Below, one piece after another: positions 12,085 through 23,059 of a stretch of DNA of 64,000 nucleotides (within the stretch, counting starts at the first letter, position 1; every line of letters begins with the position of its first letter). The stretch is from positions 19,592,566 through 19,656,565 of the forward strand of contig CM048839.1 of assembly GCA_026545765.1 (NCBI GenBank), in the 5' to 3' direction. This DNA is from Plantago major (taxonomy: Eukaryota > Streptophyta > Magnoliopsida > Lamiales > Plantaginaceae). The notes beneath the pieces are model-generated. The model had not been told where the DNA came from. It did not search any database and worked only from the letters and a program-made list of their open reading frames with translations. The position numbers were made by a program, and so were the translations under genes.

Positions 12085-12476
12085 TGTGAAAATACAACAT
12101 TCAAGGAAGAACAACAGAAGAAGAAAGCGTGTTTCACTAATGCGTCTTTAGTCAGCTAAATAATTGAGCTTGTACCTGTAGCTTTAATATTTGTACATAA
12201 ACGGTTAATTAGGCTATGTTCTCTTCAACTGAAATTTACTGAACTGAACTGAATTGTAGTATAAAATATAACTAAGCAGAACTGAACTGAACTGAACGGA
12301 ACTGAACTGAATGAGTTTTCAATTAAAGAGAACAGAGCCTTAGTTATTTTTCCCTGCTAGTTGGTTTTCCTCTTCTTTTTAAGCAGTGCTTGAGCTCATC
12401 TGTAATCACTGATTCATTTTGTAATCAATTTTTCATTCAATCAATTCAATATACTTCTTGATTAAGAAGTTTAATA
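12085..12476 (+). repeat. 3' LTR of the copia element with nested MITE
   Basis: It follows a purine-rich tract (cttgagggggga), begins TGTGAAAATACAAC, ends TTTAATA, and is followed by ACACC. At 392 bp it is longer than the 5' LTR because of a 128-bp insertion plus a 3-bp duplication. Confidence 0.92.
12212..12339. mobile_element. Tourist-like (PIF/Harbinger) MITE inside the 3' LTR
   Basis: The insertion has inverted ends GGCTATGTTCTCTT and AAGAGAACAGAGCC, and is flanked by TTA on both sides (12209-12211 and 12340-12342). The empty site is seen in the 5' LTR, so the boundaries and the 3-bp target duplication are certain. The interior is rich in the repeated word gaactgaact. It inserted after the copia element did. 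Confidence 0.9.
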
Positions 12477-12481
12477 ACACC

Positions 12482-13521
12482 TGACAAAGGTCCCCGCCCA
12501 TGGCCTTACGGGCTCTGGAGTTCCATCGACCTAATTAACTCACCAATCGGACCTAGAAGATGATATCAACCACTATACCAGAATGTTTTACAGTAGCTAG
12601 GTACCAGTTTGTATTCATTCCTTCTTGGACTAGACCAGCTTTTGGCTAGCGCCTAGCAGGTAGATAGTAAAATCGAAACAAAGAATGTCATTTGACCTGA
12701 CTTATAAACTCTTCATCAGTTCATTCAATAATTCTGGTGCCTCATGGCCATTCCCGTGATATAGCCGTATCCTGCAAACATAAAGCTCCAAATAATAACA
12801 TCCTTATTGCTCACATACAATAACTGAAGCTACCACATCTTGCATAAGATTCAATGAGTGAAGCAGCAACAAAAGACTTCTTGTTTACGCCAGCTTTAGT
12901 TAAGAAACCGTGTATCGGTGTATGGAATGAGCTTGCCGCGAACACCTAACTTGGGACAAGCCATTAGTACTCTTAGTCTCTTACCATATCAAATTAACTG
13001 AAGCTGTGGAGAGCAGTACTGAAACATGGCCTTTTCCTTGCAGCAAGTTGAATGTGATCAACAAAACAAGACCAAACAAAACAAGTGTCTAGCTACCAAG
13101 ATAATCACATTTAACAATAAACCCATGAATTGTTTTTCCATAGTCGAGTTATTACCTATTTCAACAAGGGAGGAAACAGAAACAGTGATTCTTAATACTG
13201 TTATTCTTTCGATTAGCTCTTTAAAATAAGGTTCAAAGTACGTACATTTCGTTGAGGCAATTCGTCGAACAGTTCACGGGTTTTCAAATTATCATCCAAT
13301 TTCCAAGTTCAAACCAACGAGCTTTGAGTCTTTGAGGCGAATACTGGATGGTAAGGCTGTACACTTGTACTATTGGGCAAGCATGGCCCATAAAGATCCA
13401 CATTTGTATCAGGCCTGGGCCAGCCAGCTAAACTGGACCAAAAGTCCACTTCTACCTCCAACTTAGACCGGTATCTAACTGGACATTTTTGTGCAAAAAA
13501 ATCTTTGAATTTTACAGTATT
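12482..13521. other. Intergenic region with no recognisable gene
   Basis: Short frames (13026-13229 plus, 13309-13599 minus) show no family resemblance or splice context. No repeat structure of note was seen. Confidence 0.5.
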
Positions 13522-13829
13522 TGTAACGCCCCAATGTTTCAAGTCAAGTCCAAAGAGTTTAAAGTGATTGAAAACATTACTCATACCAACAAGGTGCACC
13601 GTTCTTTTCGGGAATCAATCTATAAGAACTCCAGAGTTAAGCGTACTTGCTCTGGAGCAATCTTAGGATGGGTGACTAACTGGGAAGTCTCCCGGTTCGC
13701 ACACGAATGAGCACAAAAGTGCGCGGGAAATGACATGTGTTGGTACAATGGGTGACCAACTGGGAAGTCTCCCGGTTCGCGTACGAGTGAGCACAAAAGT
13801 GTGCAGGAAAGGACATGTGTTGGTACATC
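13522..13829 (+). mobile_element. Cassandra-like TRIM LTR fragment containing 5S rDNA sequence
   Basis: It starts TGTAACGCCCC, the usual opening of plant Cassandra LTRs. From about 13580 it follows plant 5S rRNA: CTCATACCA, then AGAACTCC.GAGTTAAGCG (A-box region), then TTAGGATGGGTGACTAACTG with GGGAAGTC (C-box). Sequence outside the promoter boxes has drifted, so it is not a functional 5S gene. Cassandra elements are known to carry a 5S promoter in their LTRs. No second LTR, primer site or target duplication was found, so it is probably a solo or truncated LTR. Confidence 0.7.
13670..13829 (+). repeat. 80-bp tandem duplication of the 5S C-box segment
   Basis: 13670-13749 and 13750-13829 are about 90% identical and both begin GGGTGAC.AACTGGGAAGTC. 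The duplication includes the 5S C-box and the following LTR sequence through tgacatgtgttggtaca. Confidence 0.88.
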
Positions 13830-13830
13830 G

Positions 13831-16073
13831 TAAAGTAAATCACCCGAGAATAGATATGAAGAATCGCCGTACTAAATTCGACCATTGGTCCATTCTGATA
13901 GATTTTTCACATTATAATACATTAAATGTTGTGTTTATTAACATTACATAGTATTTCTTCACATTATAAATACATTAAATATTGTGTTTATTAACATTAC
14001 ATATACAACTAAACTGTATTTCTCCATTGTAGTTGGCATTTTCTTTTGTTTGATTTAGTTTGACTGGTTATTTTTTCAGAATTTACGGGTCAAATTGGTC
14101 AACTTTAAACCCTTCCCAGGTAAAATCATCGTGCTCATATTTTCAATATTTCATGATAATGTAAAGTAGGATACCAAACTTTTCATGCTCAAATATCAAG
14201 GTTTTAATTAATTAAAATATGAGAGTTCTTAGTTATAAACATCAATTTGTCTTTAACTTCAAAATCGCATTTCACAAAAAGTTTAGTTCTTCAATAAATC
14301 GTCACATTTTAAAATTCCAAAGACAACTTCAAGCAACCAAATTCATATTATCTCCATAGTTGTCAATTTGTCATCTCAAACTAAAATGAACAATAACATA
14401 ATCCATGTGGGTGAAGCGGTGAGTCGACTACAATATGGCAATTTGTTTATATTTAATTATTTTAATTAGACACCTCATTTTCCAGAGACACGTTGATCAG
14501 ATGAGCACAAGCCACAAGGTCAAATAATGTAATTCAATTATTGTAAAGAAGTATACATACGTGAAGACAAGGATTTACATTTCTTGCATACGAAAATTTC
14601 CTGATCATTGCTCCAGAATTCTTGGGCCAGGTGGTATATTTCGACATGCTAAGAAAACGAAGGCTATCCAAGGTTGTGAACATAAGTAAACCAAACAAAT
14701 TTATTCATGCAGAATGATTGTTGTTTAATTAATCAATCTTGTGTGCTATGATTGATCGTGGATAAGATGATATCAATGTCCAATTATTAGTGGAAGGAAT
14801 GCAAAAGACGTATGAGATCACAAATGTTTTTTGTCGTATTTTGATTTTGAGAAGATTATGAAAATGAAATCCAAATGTTTTCTCATGACTTGTCAAATTG
14901 TACCACTAAATTCTGTGGTTTTGTTTTGGGCGAATATGGCCCAAATAATTTCTAAGGCAATCGGTGAGATTAAGATGTGTGAGATGATAGGGCTGATGAG
15001 CCCATCAAGATGAGCAATAACCTCTTATATGGGATTAGTCAGAATCTTACCGTTACAACCCTACCGTGAAACGTTCCACTATATTCCCTTATGACGTCAT
15101 AAATTCTATATTGTTCTTATTAACAAATCAATAAAAAGAAAAAAAACAATAATAACAAAGTAAAAAACAAATCCCCTGTTGGAGTCATCTCCTTTGTCGG
15201 AGCGACAACCTGCCATTGGCGGAGTCCTGTTTCTGATTAGAATTGTAGAATTGTAGCTGTAAAAAATTGTGAGTACATTATATATATTTAAATTACAAGG
15301 TCAAAAATATTTACACTTACATCAAAAAATTGTTATAAGAAACCAAAAAGGAAAGAAAGAACTTTTCAAATTGAATCTTGGATGAGGCAGTACTATGACC
15401 TTTTGACCTTAAGTTGAATTTGTCCATCCCTGTAAGTATTAGGCCTTTTGGGGACAATCAGCTCCCAAGGTACAATGTCAAATTTCGACATCTATTGAAA
15501 ACTCTGTAGTAAAAGCTCATTTGAACTTCAGTGGTAAAAAAACTTGCGAATATCAAAATGCAGATGAAGAACATAAGAGGAGAAGAGATGATAGTTAGAC
15601 GTAGAACTGCAAATGGTTCCCAACATTTAAAAACCGAAGTAAAAAACCAAAACCCTACTCCCTCTGGTCCATTAAAAGCTTTATAAACACTTGTTTTCTC
15701 TTCAATTAAGGAATGATAATAAAAGAATGGTTTGTATGAGGTATTATATTGGTAAAGTTGTTAGTGTGTGATAAAGTTTTTTCATTTATGGGTTAGAAAG
15801 TTTCTAATGAAACCCATAAAAGGAAAGTTAGAAAAGTTATTAATGAAACGGAGGAGAGGGAGTATAAATTTACAGATCATAAAACCGGTTATCGGCTAAC
15901 CGGGCCAGACCGATTTTTGGCTCGTTGTCGGCTCAGGATTTAGGACGTGAATTTGAGCACCACCAGTTGTTACCCACTTTTTCTTAATTAAAGGAAAATC
16001 GTTGGACACTTAATTATGATGACGTAACAGCCAGCTTTCCAAGTCATAATTTTGTATTTCCCCACTTCCAAAG
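13831..16073. other. AT-rich intergenic region upstream of the epimerase gene
   Basis: No coding frame is supported. A 52-bp tandem duplication (ttcacattata...cattaaat) lies at about 13906-14010, and a Stowaway-like MITE at 15658-15862. Confidence 0.55.
15658..15862. mobile_element. Stowaway-like MITE
   Basis: The segment begins CTCCCTCTGGTCC after TA and ends ACGGAGGAGAGGGAG before TA. The inverted ends and TA target duplication are typical of Tc1/mariner-derived MITEs. Length is 205 bp with an AT-rich, non-coding interior. Confidence 0.75.
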
Positions 16074-16080
16074 TATAAAT
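16074..16080 (+). promoter_or_regulatory. TATA box of the epimerase gene
   Basis: TATAAAT lies about 340 bp upstream of the ATG at 16413. A TGACGTAA (TGACG-type) motif sits about 55 bp further upstream, at about 16019-16026. The predicted leader is CT-rich, as in many plant 5' UTRs. Confidence 0.5.
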
Positions 16081-16412
16081 GGAAAAACGGAATTACGGAT
16101 TTGCGATTGAGCTGAAAAAGTTGATGGTGTCTTCTGTTCTTCCTAACTCGAAACCGATTCATCCATTAAACTAATCCTTCAAATCCAATCATGATGCACA
16201 ATTCTATGTATGTATAATTGATTGATTGATTCCATCTCTTTCATTTTCTTATTCCTTTCATTTTTCTAATCATTCTGCTGATAATTTCGTGTATAAATTT
16301 ATCTAGGGTTTCCATTTCCTCGAGCTGAATCCGATTTCTCCCGTTTTCTGTTTCGATACTTGTTCTGCTGGTGTTTTTTTGCTCAATTACCTGTTAATCG
16401 CGGAGAAAAACG

Positions 16413-18762
16413 ATGCAGCATAATATAATTAACGAAGGTGATCGATCGCCTCGCATTGTTCTGTCTGAGCCGACTGGTTCTACAGCTGAGGTTTGTGTTC
16501 GTTCTGTTTCACGTTGTATTCCAGTTTTCTGTAGATTGTTATGGTAATTTATTCGATAATTACGTGTTATTGAACCTACTGTTATTGTTTATATTGTGCA
16601 TTTATTATTTGTTGATAAGCTTGAGATTAGGGATTCTGGAATGTATTGTAAGTTAGTGATTTAACCGATTAGATTATATGTGCAATTGCACAGAAGTGTT
16701 AAGATAAATCTGTTAGCCCGGGCTGTTATAGATTAATGTCGAAGAAAGCTAAACGCCATTTTGTTTGGTTCAGGTACTTTTGGTTGGTGGACAAGTGGTT
16801 TCATGGAAAAATGAGAAAAGAGAGGAGATGCTCTTTATGAGCAATAAGGTGAAGATACTAGCTCCGGATACACTGACTTCTGGTTAAGTATGGTTAATTT
16901 ATTAAAGAATGTATTTGACTCTTGTATTCAGTCGGTGATTGATGCTTATGCTCTATGTTACCCTGTGGTTTTCTTGTACATTGTAATCATTTAAGGTGGC
17001 TGGAAATAGAAAGGCTACTGTGCTTGAATTCGAAAACTAAATTGTTCTCTGTACGAGTTAGAAATTATGACTGGGTTAATAGATGCCTTATACTGTTTCA
17101 GTTTTTGATTGACCATGGATAAGGTGTCAATTGCTCAAAGCTGATATTACTGGCTATTCTAGAGTAGCCTCTTTTTGTCTTATGTGACACGACCACCTTC
17201 TGTATGTTTGCCTGTCTCTGTGGTAGTGTTCCATGGTGGCTTGAGTTAAGGGAGTTTAGCAGTCGCTTGGAACAGATGCATTTACACTATGGCATGATTA
17301 TGATTATTTATGATCAATGTATATATATGTAATTATTTCTTGTTGTCAGCAGGCTGTATGGAAGCCTTCTAAACCCATCAGGGGTGGAATACCGATCTGC
17401 TTTCCACAGGTCAGTCACTTACATACCTCGCAAAATTATTATAAACTCTTCAATCATGTTGTCTAATGCATTATTATAAATTGAATTGAATTTTCAGTTT
17501 TCTAATTTTGGGGCACTGGAACTACATGGATTTGTAAGGAATAAATTGTGGTCATTGGACACTGCTCCTGCACCTCTGCCCCCTGTAAACAATCAGTCAA
17601 CCGTAGATCTTCTACTGAAATCCACTGAAGATGATTTGAAGACTTGGCCACACAGGTAAAGATGCTAGTGACATGATTTTCACATAAGTGAATGGAATGT
17701 GAAATATAGTAATAAATATTTCAACTTGGTTCCGGTGCAGATTTGAGTTACGCTTGCGTATTTCCCTTGCTGCTGGGAAACTCACTTTTATTCCCCGTGT
17801 GCGAAATGTTGATAGCAAGATCTTCTCATTTTCATTTGCTGTGTGCAATTACCTATCGGTATCTGATATCAGGTTTGCCCCATCATTATTCTAGTTGGCC
17901 ATTGTTTGCAGATTTTAAATTCACCTCCCCTCCCTCCATCTAAGTTTCTTTGTCCAAAGTTTGTTCTTAGCCACCTTTGTGGTCTCAGGTATGAGTTTGT
18001 TTCACGTTACAAGGATCTTTCAGTTCTTTTGTTAACTCTAAATCTCGTAGATACTTTATTATCCTTTCCAGCTAGGTTGCATGATTCCATTTGATTTGCA
18101 GTGAAGTGCGTGTTGAGGGCTTGGAGACACTTGATTACTTTGATAATTTATTCCAAAGGGAGAGGTATACTGAGCAAGCAGATGCCATCACTTTTGATGG
18201 GGAGGTAATGTCTTTCATCCTTCAGCATTTGGTCATTTGGTTACTCACCATCCTGCCTTGTAGGCCATAGCAGTATGTATGTCATATAAAAACTTACAAA
18301 ATGATTCCCTTGGAATTCAATCTAGTCTGACGGACTATATTGTGTCTATTTTGCACAGATTGACCGAGTATATCTGAGCACACCAACAAAGATAGCTATA
18401 ATAGACCATGAGAAAAAGAGAACCTATGTACTCCGCAAAGATGGCATGCCGGATGCAGGTTCTCACAATTGTTCTTAGACGCATTCTAATACTCGTACCA
18501 ACTTTCTGTGCTGCATTGTAACAATAATGACCTATCATATGCAGTTGTGTGGAATCCTTGGGACAAAAAGTCAAAGGCCCTTCAAGATTTTGGGGATGAG
18601 GATTACAAAACAATGGTGTGCATAGATTCAGCTGCTATTGAAAATCCGATACTCTTGAAGCCATTTGAAGAGTGGAAGGGTCGTCAAGAATTATCAACTG
18701 TCTCTTCAAGTTATTGCAGCGGGCAATTGGATCCCAGAAAGGTTCTTCGTGGGTATGCCTAA
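16413..18762 (+). CDS. Putative glucose-6-phosphate 1-epimerase (aldose-1-epimerase family)
   Basis: Eight exons: 16413-16490, 16774-16848, 17353-17409, 17498-17655, 17741-17872, 18102-18204, 18359-18458, 18545-18762. They join in phase to 921 nt, 306 aa, all with GT-AG introns. The enzyme interconverts alpha- and beta-D-glucose 6-phosphate (EC 5.1.3.15). Visible family blocks are LVGGQVVSWKN, KPIRGGIPICFPQF, GALELHGFVRN with the likely catalytic His at residue 80, VEGLETLDYFDNL, VVWNPWDKKSKALQDFGDED, and the C-terminal AAIENPILLKPFEEWKGRQ with the conserved acidic residues. Length matches plant homologues of 300-320 aa. No transit or signal peptide is apparent, so it is probably cytosolic. 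No defects were seen. Confidence 0.95.
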
Positions 18763-20100
18763 TGAAATATGTGATGCACATTGAGGTTCTGTTAGCTTAT
18801 GTCATTTTGCGTGATGTAAGATATGAGTTCACCTTTTTCTGTATTTTTTCCGTTCTCCCCTTCAAACAGCTGTTTCCTATCTTTCCTTTCTCTGTATCCC
18901 CAAGCATATTAGCATTTCTTGCCTAGGACTGTAATGAATCAATGGGTATATAAGTTGATAAATGAACTGCTTCATTGTAGTTCGTTCTCATGCTTTAGAA
19001 ATCATGTGATGTTTTTCATTGTAGTGTTCTACGTAAAATTGCATACATTCATTCATGAAGCACCAACATGTTTGATGCAATTGTTGTCATGGAACCGATG
19101 ATCTTTGAGAGCTTTTGATGTACTGGTTCCCATGGAAATTTGTTCGTGCAAGATATCTCAGTGTTCCGTACACTGGATAAGTTTGTGCCTTGTCAGCTTA
19201 GGAACTTATATTTGACCAAGTCGAGAATATAAAATCGACAGCTATATTATAAACTTCGAATATAATATAGACATTATCACGACTTGGTCTTGCACTTTAT
19301 TGGCCATTTCAATGCCTGAAGACTAAAGTTATGAGTACCTGTTGGCCATCAAGGGCCTTAATTCGAAGACCGAAGTTCACCCAGAGTATGTTTTTCTTAA
19401 TTAGTCAGATTCTCAACTAAATTATGAACGGCTTTTATTTTCTTCGCGGCACAATACAATAGTACTAGTTCGCCATATTTGACGCTTTCATTTTCTTCGA
19501 TTATAAGACATCTCATTGTCATTAAGAACATGATCTTGTTGCGCCAATAAGATCACATATAGATGAGTCTATATACGCACCTCTAAAAATGTGATTCTAC
19601 ACACCATTTCATTTCAATTAACGAGTCTTCTAAGTCTGAGTCAATGGTAAATTGTTACGGTTTAACTTAATCTAAGTGGTTTGTTGTCACAAGTATCAAG
19701 TGTGCATATGAAAAGTAGAGGTTATGGATTCCCAACATGATTAAAAATAAAAATCTCACTAGATGGAAGCCCAATGTTTCAAATTATTAAAGTCTTATAA
19801 ATATTCTTTAAACGGGATCACATAGATAGTGTAACACTCTCACACCTTCACGTATAATCACCAATAAGTAAATATACTTTAGAAACACGGAATCTTTCAA
19901 TTTTGACTTTGATCGGTCAACCATAATTAATTCTGACCACGAATTACTTTTGCAATATCAAAAATTATGTAATATCCATAATATAATTTTATTAAGTATT
20001 AAATCAATATATTTCACGGGTAATTCATGGTAAAAGTTAATTATTAATGACCGCAGAATAACGAATGAGGCACTCGAACCTTAATCAACCGGTGGCCATT
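18763..20100. other. Epimerase 3' flank and intergenic DNA
   Basis: This holds the 3' UTR of the epimerase and then AT-rich DNA. Frames at 18672-19101 are shadows. No repeat or gene was recognised. Confidence 0.55.
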
Positions 20101-20109
20101 ACTTTATTT

Positions 20110-20166
20110 TGGGCCTAGTGGACTATAAATCCTAGAAGGCCGTATTGCCTATAAATCCTTGGCCCA
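20110..20166 (+). promoter_or_regulatory. Core promoter of RRP8: two site II elements and two TATAAAT boxes
   Basis: TGGGCC (20110-20115) and GGCCCA (20161-20166) are site II-type motifs in opposite orientation. They bracket TATAAAT at 20124-20130 and 20150-20156. Site II motifs are enriched in promoters of plant ribosome-biogenesis genes and are bound by TCP factors, which fits the RRP8 gene starting at 20272. Confidence 0.5.
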
Positions 20167-20271
20167 ATCGATATGGACACTAAAATCACAAGTGAGCACA
20201 GCTGCTTCTGCATTTAGAGGCGATAGTTATTGTCGAACGAAAAACACAGAGCAGCTTCGTATAGTTCAGCA

Positions 20272-23059
20272 ATGGCGGACGAGGAACAGCGGAGCAAAAA
20301 GCGTAAAAGAGGCCGCCGCAATAGAGGGAAGAAGACACCCGCCGATTCCGCCGGAAAAACCCAACAGTCTACTTCCGTCACTACTTCTAATAGCTCTGTA
20401 GTTGCTACAGCTAAGCGAAGCTCGAAAACCTCGTCATCGTTCCTTGATAAGGTGTGCTCCTGTCGATTTCAGCTCTGAGGTGTGAATAATCGGAGTAATT
20501 TTCTGATTTAGGTTTGATTTGCATGTTTTGTGTTGTGCAGATGAAAGCGAGATTGTCCGGAAGCTTCTTCCGCATGATTAATGAGAAGCTCTACACTTGC
20601 ACGTATGATTCTCCTCTATCATTTTGGTTTTTAATTAGGTTTTCTGCTCTAGAATCTGTTGTTTGTTTGTTGAAGTGGATGATGTGTTCATACTTCGTAC
20701 TTCAATTATGTCTCTTACTGTAAGTTAGTGATGGTTTTTTATTGAGCTGCTAAAATGTGTTTTGTAGCATGTAAAATAGTATTGATTTTCGATTGAGCTA
20801 CGGAACTTTGTTTTGTAGCTGGTAAGATAGTGAACTTTCGATTGAGATATGAAAATGTGTTTTGTAGCTTGTGATGTAATGATTGATTTTTGATTGAGCT
20901 ACGGAAATGTGTTGTAGCTTGTAAGTTAGTGATTGATTTCAGAATGAGCCACGGAAATGTTTTTCTTACAGACGAGTATTGATTTTCCATTGAGCTACGA
21001 AACTTCGTTGTAGCTGGTAGATAGTGATTGAATTTCGATTGAGATATGAAAATGTGTTTTGTAGCTTGTGATGTAGTGGTTGATTTATGATTTAGCTACG
21101 GTACTATGGAAATGTGTGTTGTAACTTGTAAGCTAGTGATTGATTTTTGAATGAGCTACGGAAATGTTTCTCTTCCAGAGGAATTTAGTTTATAATTCTT
21201 ATTCATTGTAATTTTGTCGATTGCAGTGGAGATGAGGCCCTTACCTATTTCAAAGAGGATCCGTCACTGTTCAATGTGGTATGTCTTCGTTATCCAGTAT
21301 CTAGGTGAAATCCTGATGCATTTGTAGAATCCATTGTTTTTCGTTAGAGTTGATTAGAATATTGTAGATCAGCGGTCAGGATAATATTCAATGTCACTTG
21401 TGACCTTTTTAGAACTTAAAACCATAAATCACCCAGTATATTGACAAATTTATTGACATTTGGAAAATCCCTTGACCTGTCCAGTTATGACTGAGGACTT
21501 GGAAACTAAGATTGAGATCGACTGCATTGTGTCTGATAGGAATATGTGTAGTGTGGTCTAAGATGATGCCCACTCTGTAAAAGGTGAATAAAAGTAGCAG
21601 GAACTCTTACTTGTGTTCTGGACAATAGGGTGCGACCATAGGCTTGAGCCATATGAAAGTAATTAAACCAATCATGTATGGAGTAGGCTTTCTAGCATTC
21701 TAACCTCTAATGAGATCGAATGTTTGATGTCACTTGTTAGAATGTGCTGAAGTTTTGTGGACCTTCCCTTCTGAATTTTTTTCTTGGCAAAACATGTATA
21801 GATGTGAAAGATGGAAAATTAGGGTGTGATCTTCATGATGGCACTTATTTTAAGCAAACAGTAACGTGCCTGTCCAATTCTGAATGTTTAGCATTTTGTT
21901 CTCTGCATTTCTAACTTATGTTCACGTAACAGTATCATACAGGCTACCAAGAACAGATGTCACATTGGCCTGAGCAGCCAAATGATATTATCATAAAATG
22001 GATCAAGGATCGGGGCCCTTCTTTGGTTGTTGCCGACTTTGGTTGCGGTAAAATTTGTCAACAGTTACTAAAATTGGAACTTCATCTAATGCTCACCACT
22101 AATTATATTTGCATGATTTATTCAGGGGATGCGCGGCTTGCTAAAAGTGTGAAGAATAAAGTTTTCTCCATTGATCTTGTCTCGAGTGACCCTTCCGTGA
22201 TAGCATGCGACATGTCCTCTGTATGTTCCCATCTTTGTTGTACTTTCTGATAAGACATTGCAGTTGAAAAGGAATGTCTTTAAAGCTTTTCCCTACTTAT
22301 ATTAATCTCTTTTCAGTTTTATTATCCTTTTTTTTTTTTTTTTAAGTCTGTAGATATCCGTTCTTCAAAGGTCCACATTTCTTATTTTATTTGTCTCCAA
22401 TTGTATTTTCTCAATTCTAAAATGAGGCCCTGCGATGTGCAGACACCCCTTGAGTCGTCCTCTGTTGATGTTGCTGTCTTTTGTCTGTCACTGATGGGAA
22501 CAAACTTCCCTAGTTATCTTCAGGAAGCAAATAGGGTTCTTAAGTCTCGGTATGCATTTGAATTTATTTTTAAATTGTTAAAGCTCTGTACTGTAATATG
22601 TTGTTGCAACTTTGTAATGAATAACAGACTTAATTGATATGTGCAGTGGCTGGCTTTTAATAGCAGAAGTAAAAAGCAGGTTAGATCCTAATACCGGAGG
22701 AGCAGACCCTGACGAGTTTGAGGATGCTATTTGTGAACTAGGATTTAATGCTATATCTAAGGTCTGTTTTCGCTCCCTCTTTCATTCTACAAGATCTCGA
22801 ATGCCTGCTAAAAACTGGTCTTTTACTTGTAGGACTTCTCCAATAAAATGTTCATCCTATTCTACTTCCAAAAAAAGGTTTGAAACTGAAATTCCTTTGG
22901 TCTGAATGTTTGTGTTTGAAATTCTGTTCCGACTGTGTCTTACATGTATCAATTTTCTAGTCTAATTACTTTCTGTTGCCTTTTTTGCAGCCTGACAAAC
23001 GAAAACAAAGAGAAATTACATGGCCGGAGTTGAAACCTTGTTTGTACAAGCGTCGGTAA
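20272..23059 (+). CDS. RRP8: Ribosomal RNA-processing protein 8 (nucleolar rRNA adenine N1-methyltransferase)
   Basis: Nine exons: 20272-20451, 20541-20602, 21227-21278, 21933-22047, 22126-22220, 22443-22549, 22647-22761, 22833-22877, 22991-23059. They total 840 nt, 279 aa, with GT-AG introns in consistent phase. RRP8 enzymes use S-adenosylmethionine to make N1-methyladenosine in large-subunit rRNA (yeast A645). Residues 8-21 are a Lys/Arg cluster ([13 protein letters not shown]) fitting nuclear/nucleolar targeting. Then come the family's [13 protein letters not shown] block (99-111), SAM motif I ADFGCGDARLA (132-142), [20 protein letters not shown] with CLSLMGTN, and the C-terminal [17 protein letters not shown]. 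All expected methyltransferase motifs are present. Intron 2 carries a degenerate tandem repeat. Confidence 0.95.
20720..21175 (+). repeat. Degenerate ~58-bp tandem repeat in RRP8 intron 2
   Basis: About seven imperfect copies of the unit gattgagctacggaaatgtg...tttgtagcttgtaa...gtgattgatttt fill most of intron 2 (20603-21226). Copies differ by substitutions and short indels. Confidence 0.8.

Larger units (their letters stand above)
7188..12476 (+). mobile_element. Ty1/copia LTR retrotransposon, full length but defective
   Basis: The element has LTRs at 7188-7449 and 12085-12476, flanked by ACACC on both sides. Domains follow in copia order: gag with zinc knuckle, aspartic protease, integrase, reverse transcriptase, RNase H. 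The coding region is broken by several stops and frame changes, so this copy cannot supply its own proteins. The two LTRs differ at about a dozen of 262 alignable positions, which points to an insertion that is not recent. A MITE is nested in the 3' LTR. The LTRs begin TG but end TA rather than CA. Confidence 0.95.

Noticed and set aside
13580..13700. Functional 5S rRNA gene
   Set aside because: Promoter boxes are recognisable but the rest is diverged, there is no terminator T-run, and the sequence begins with a Cassandra-type LTR start.
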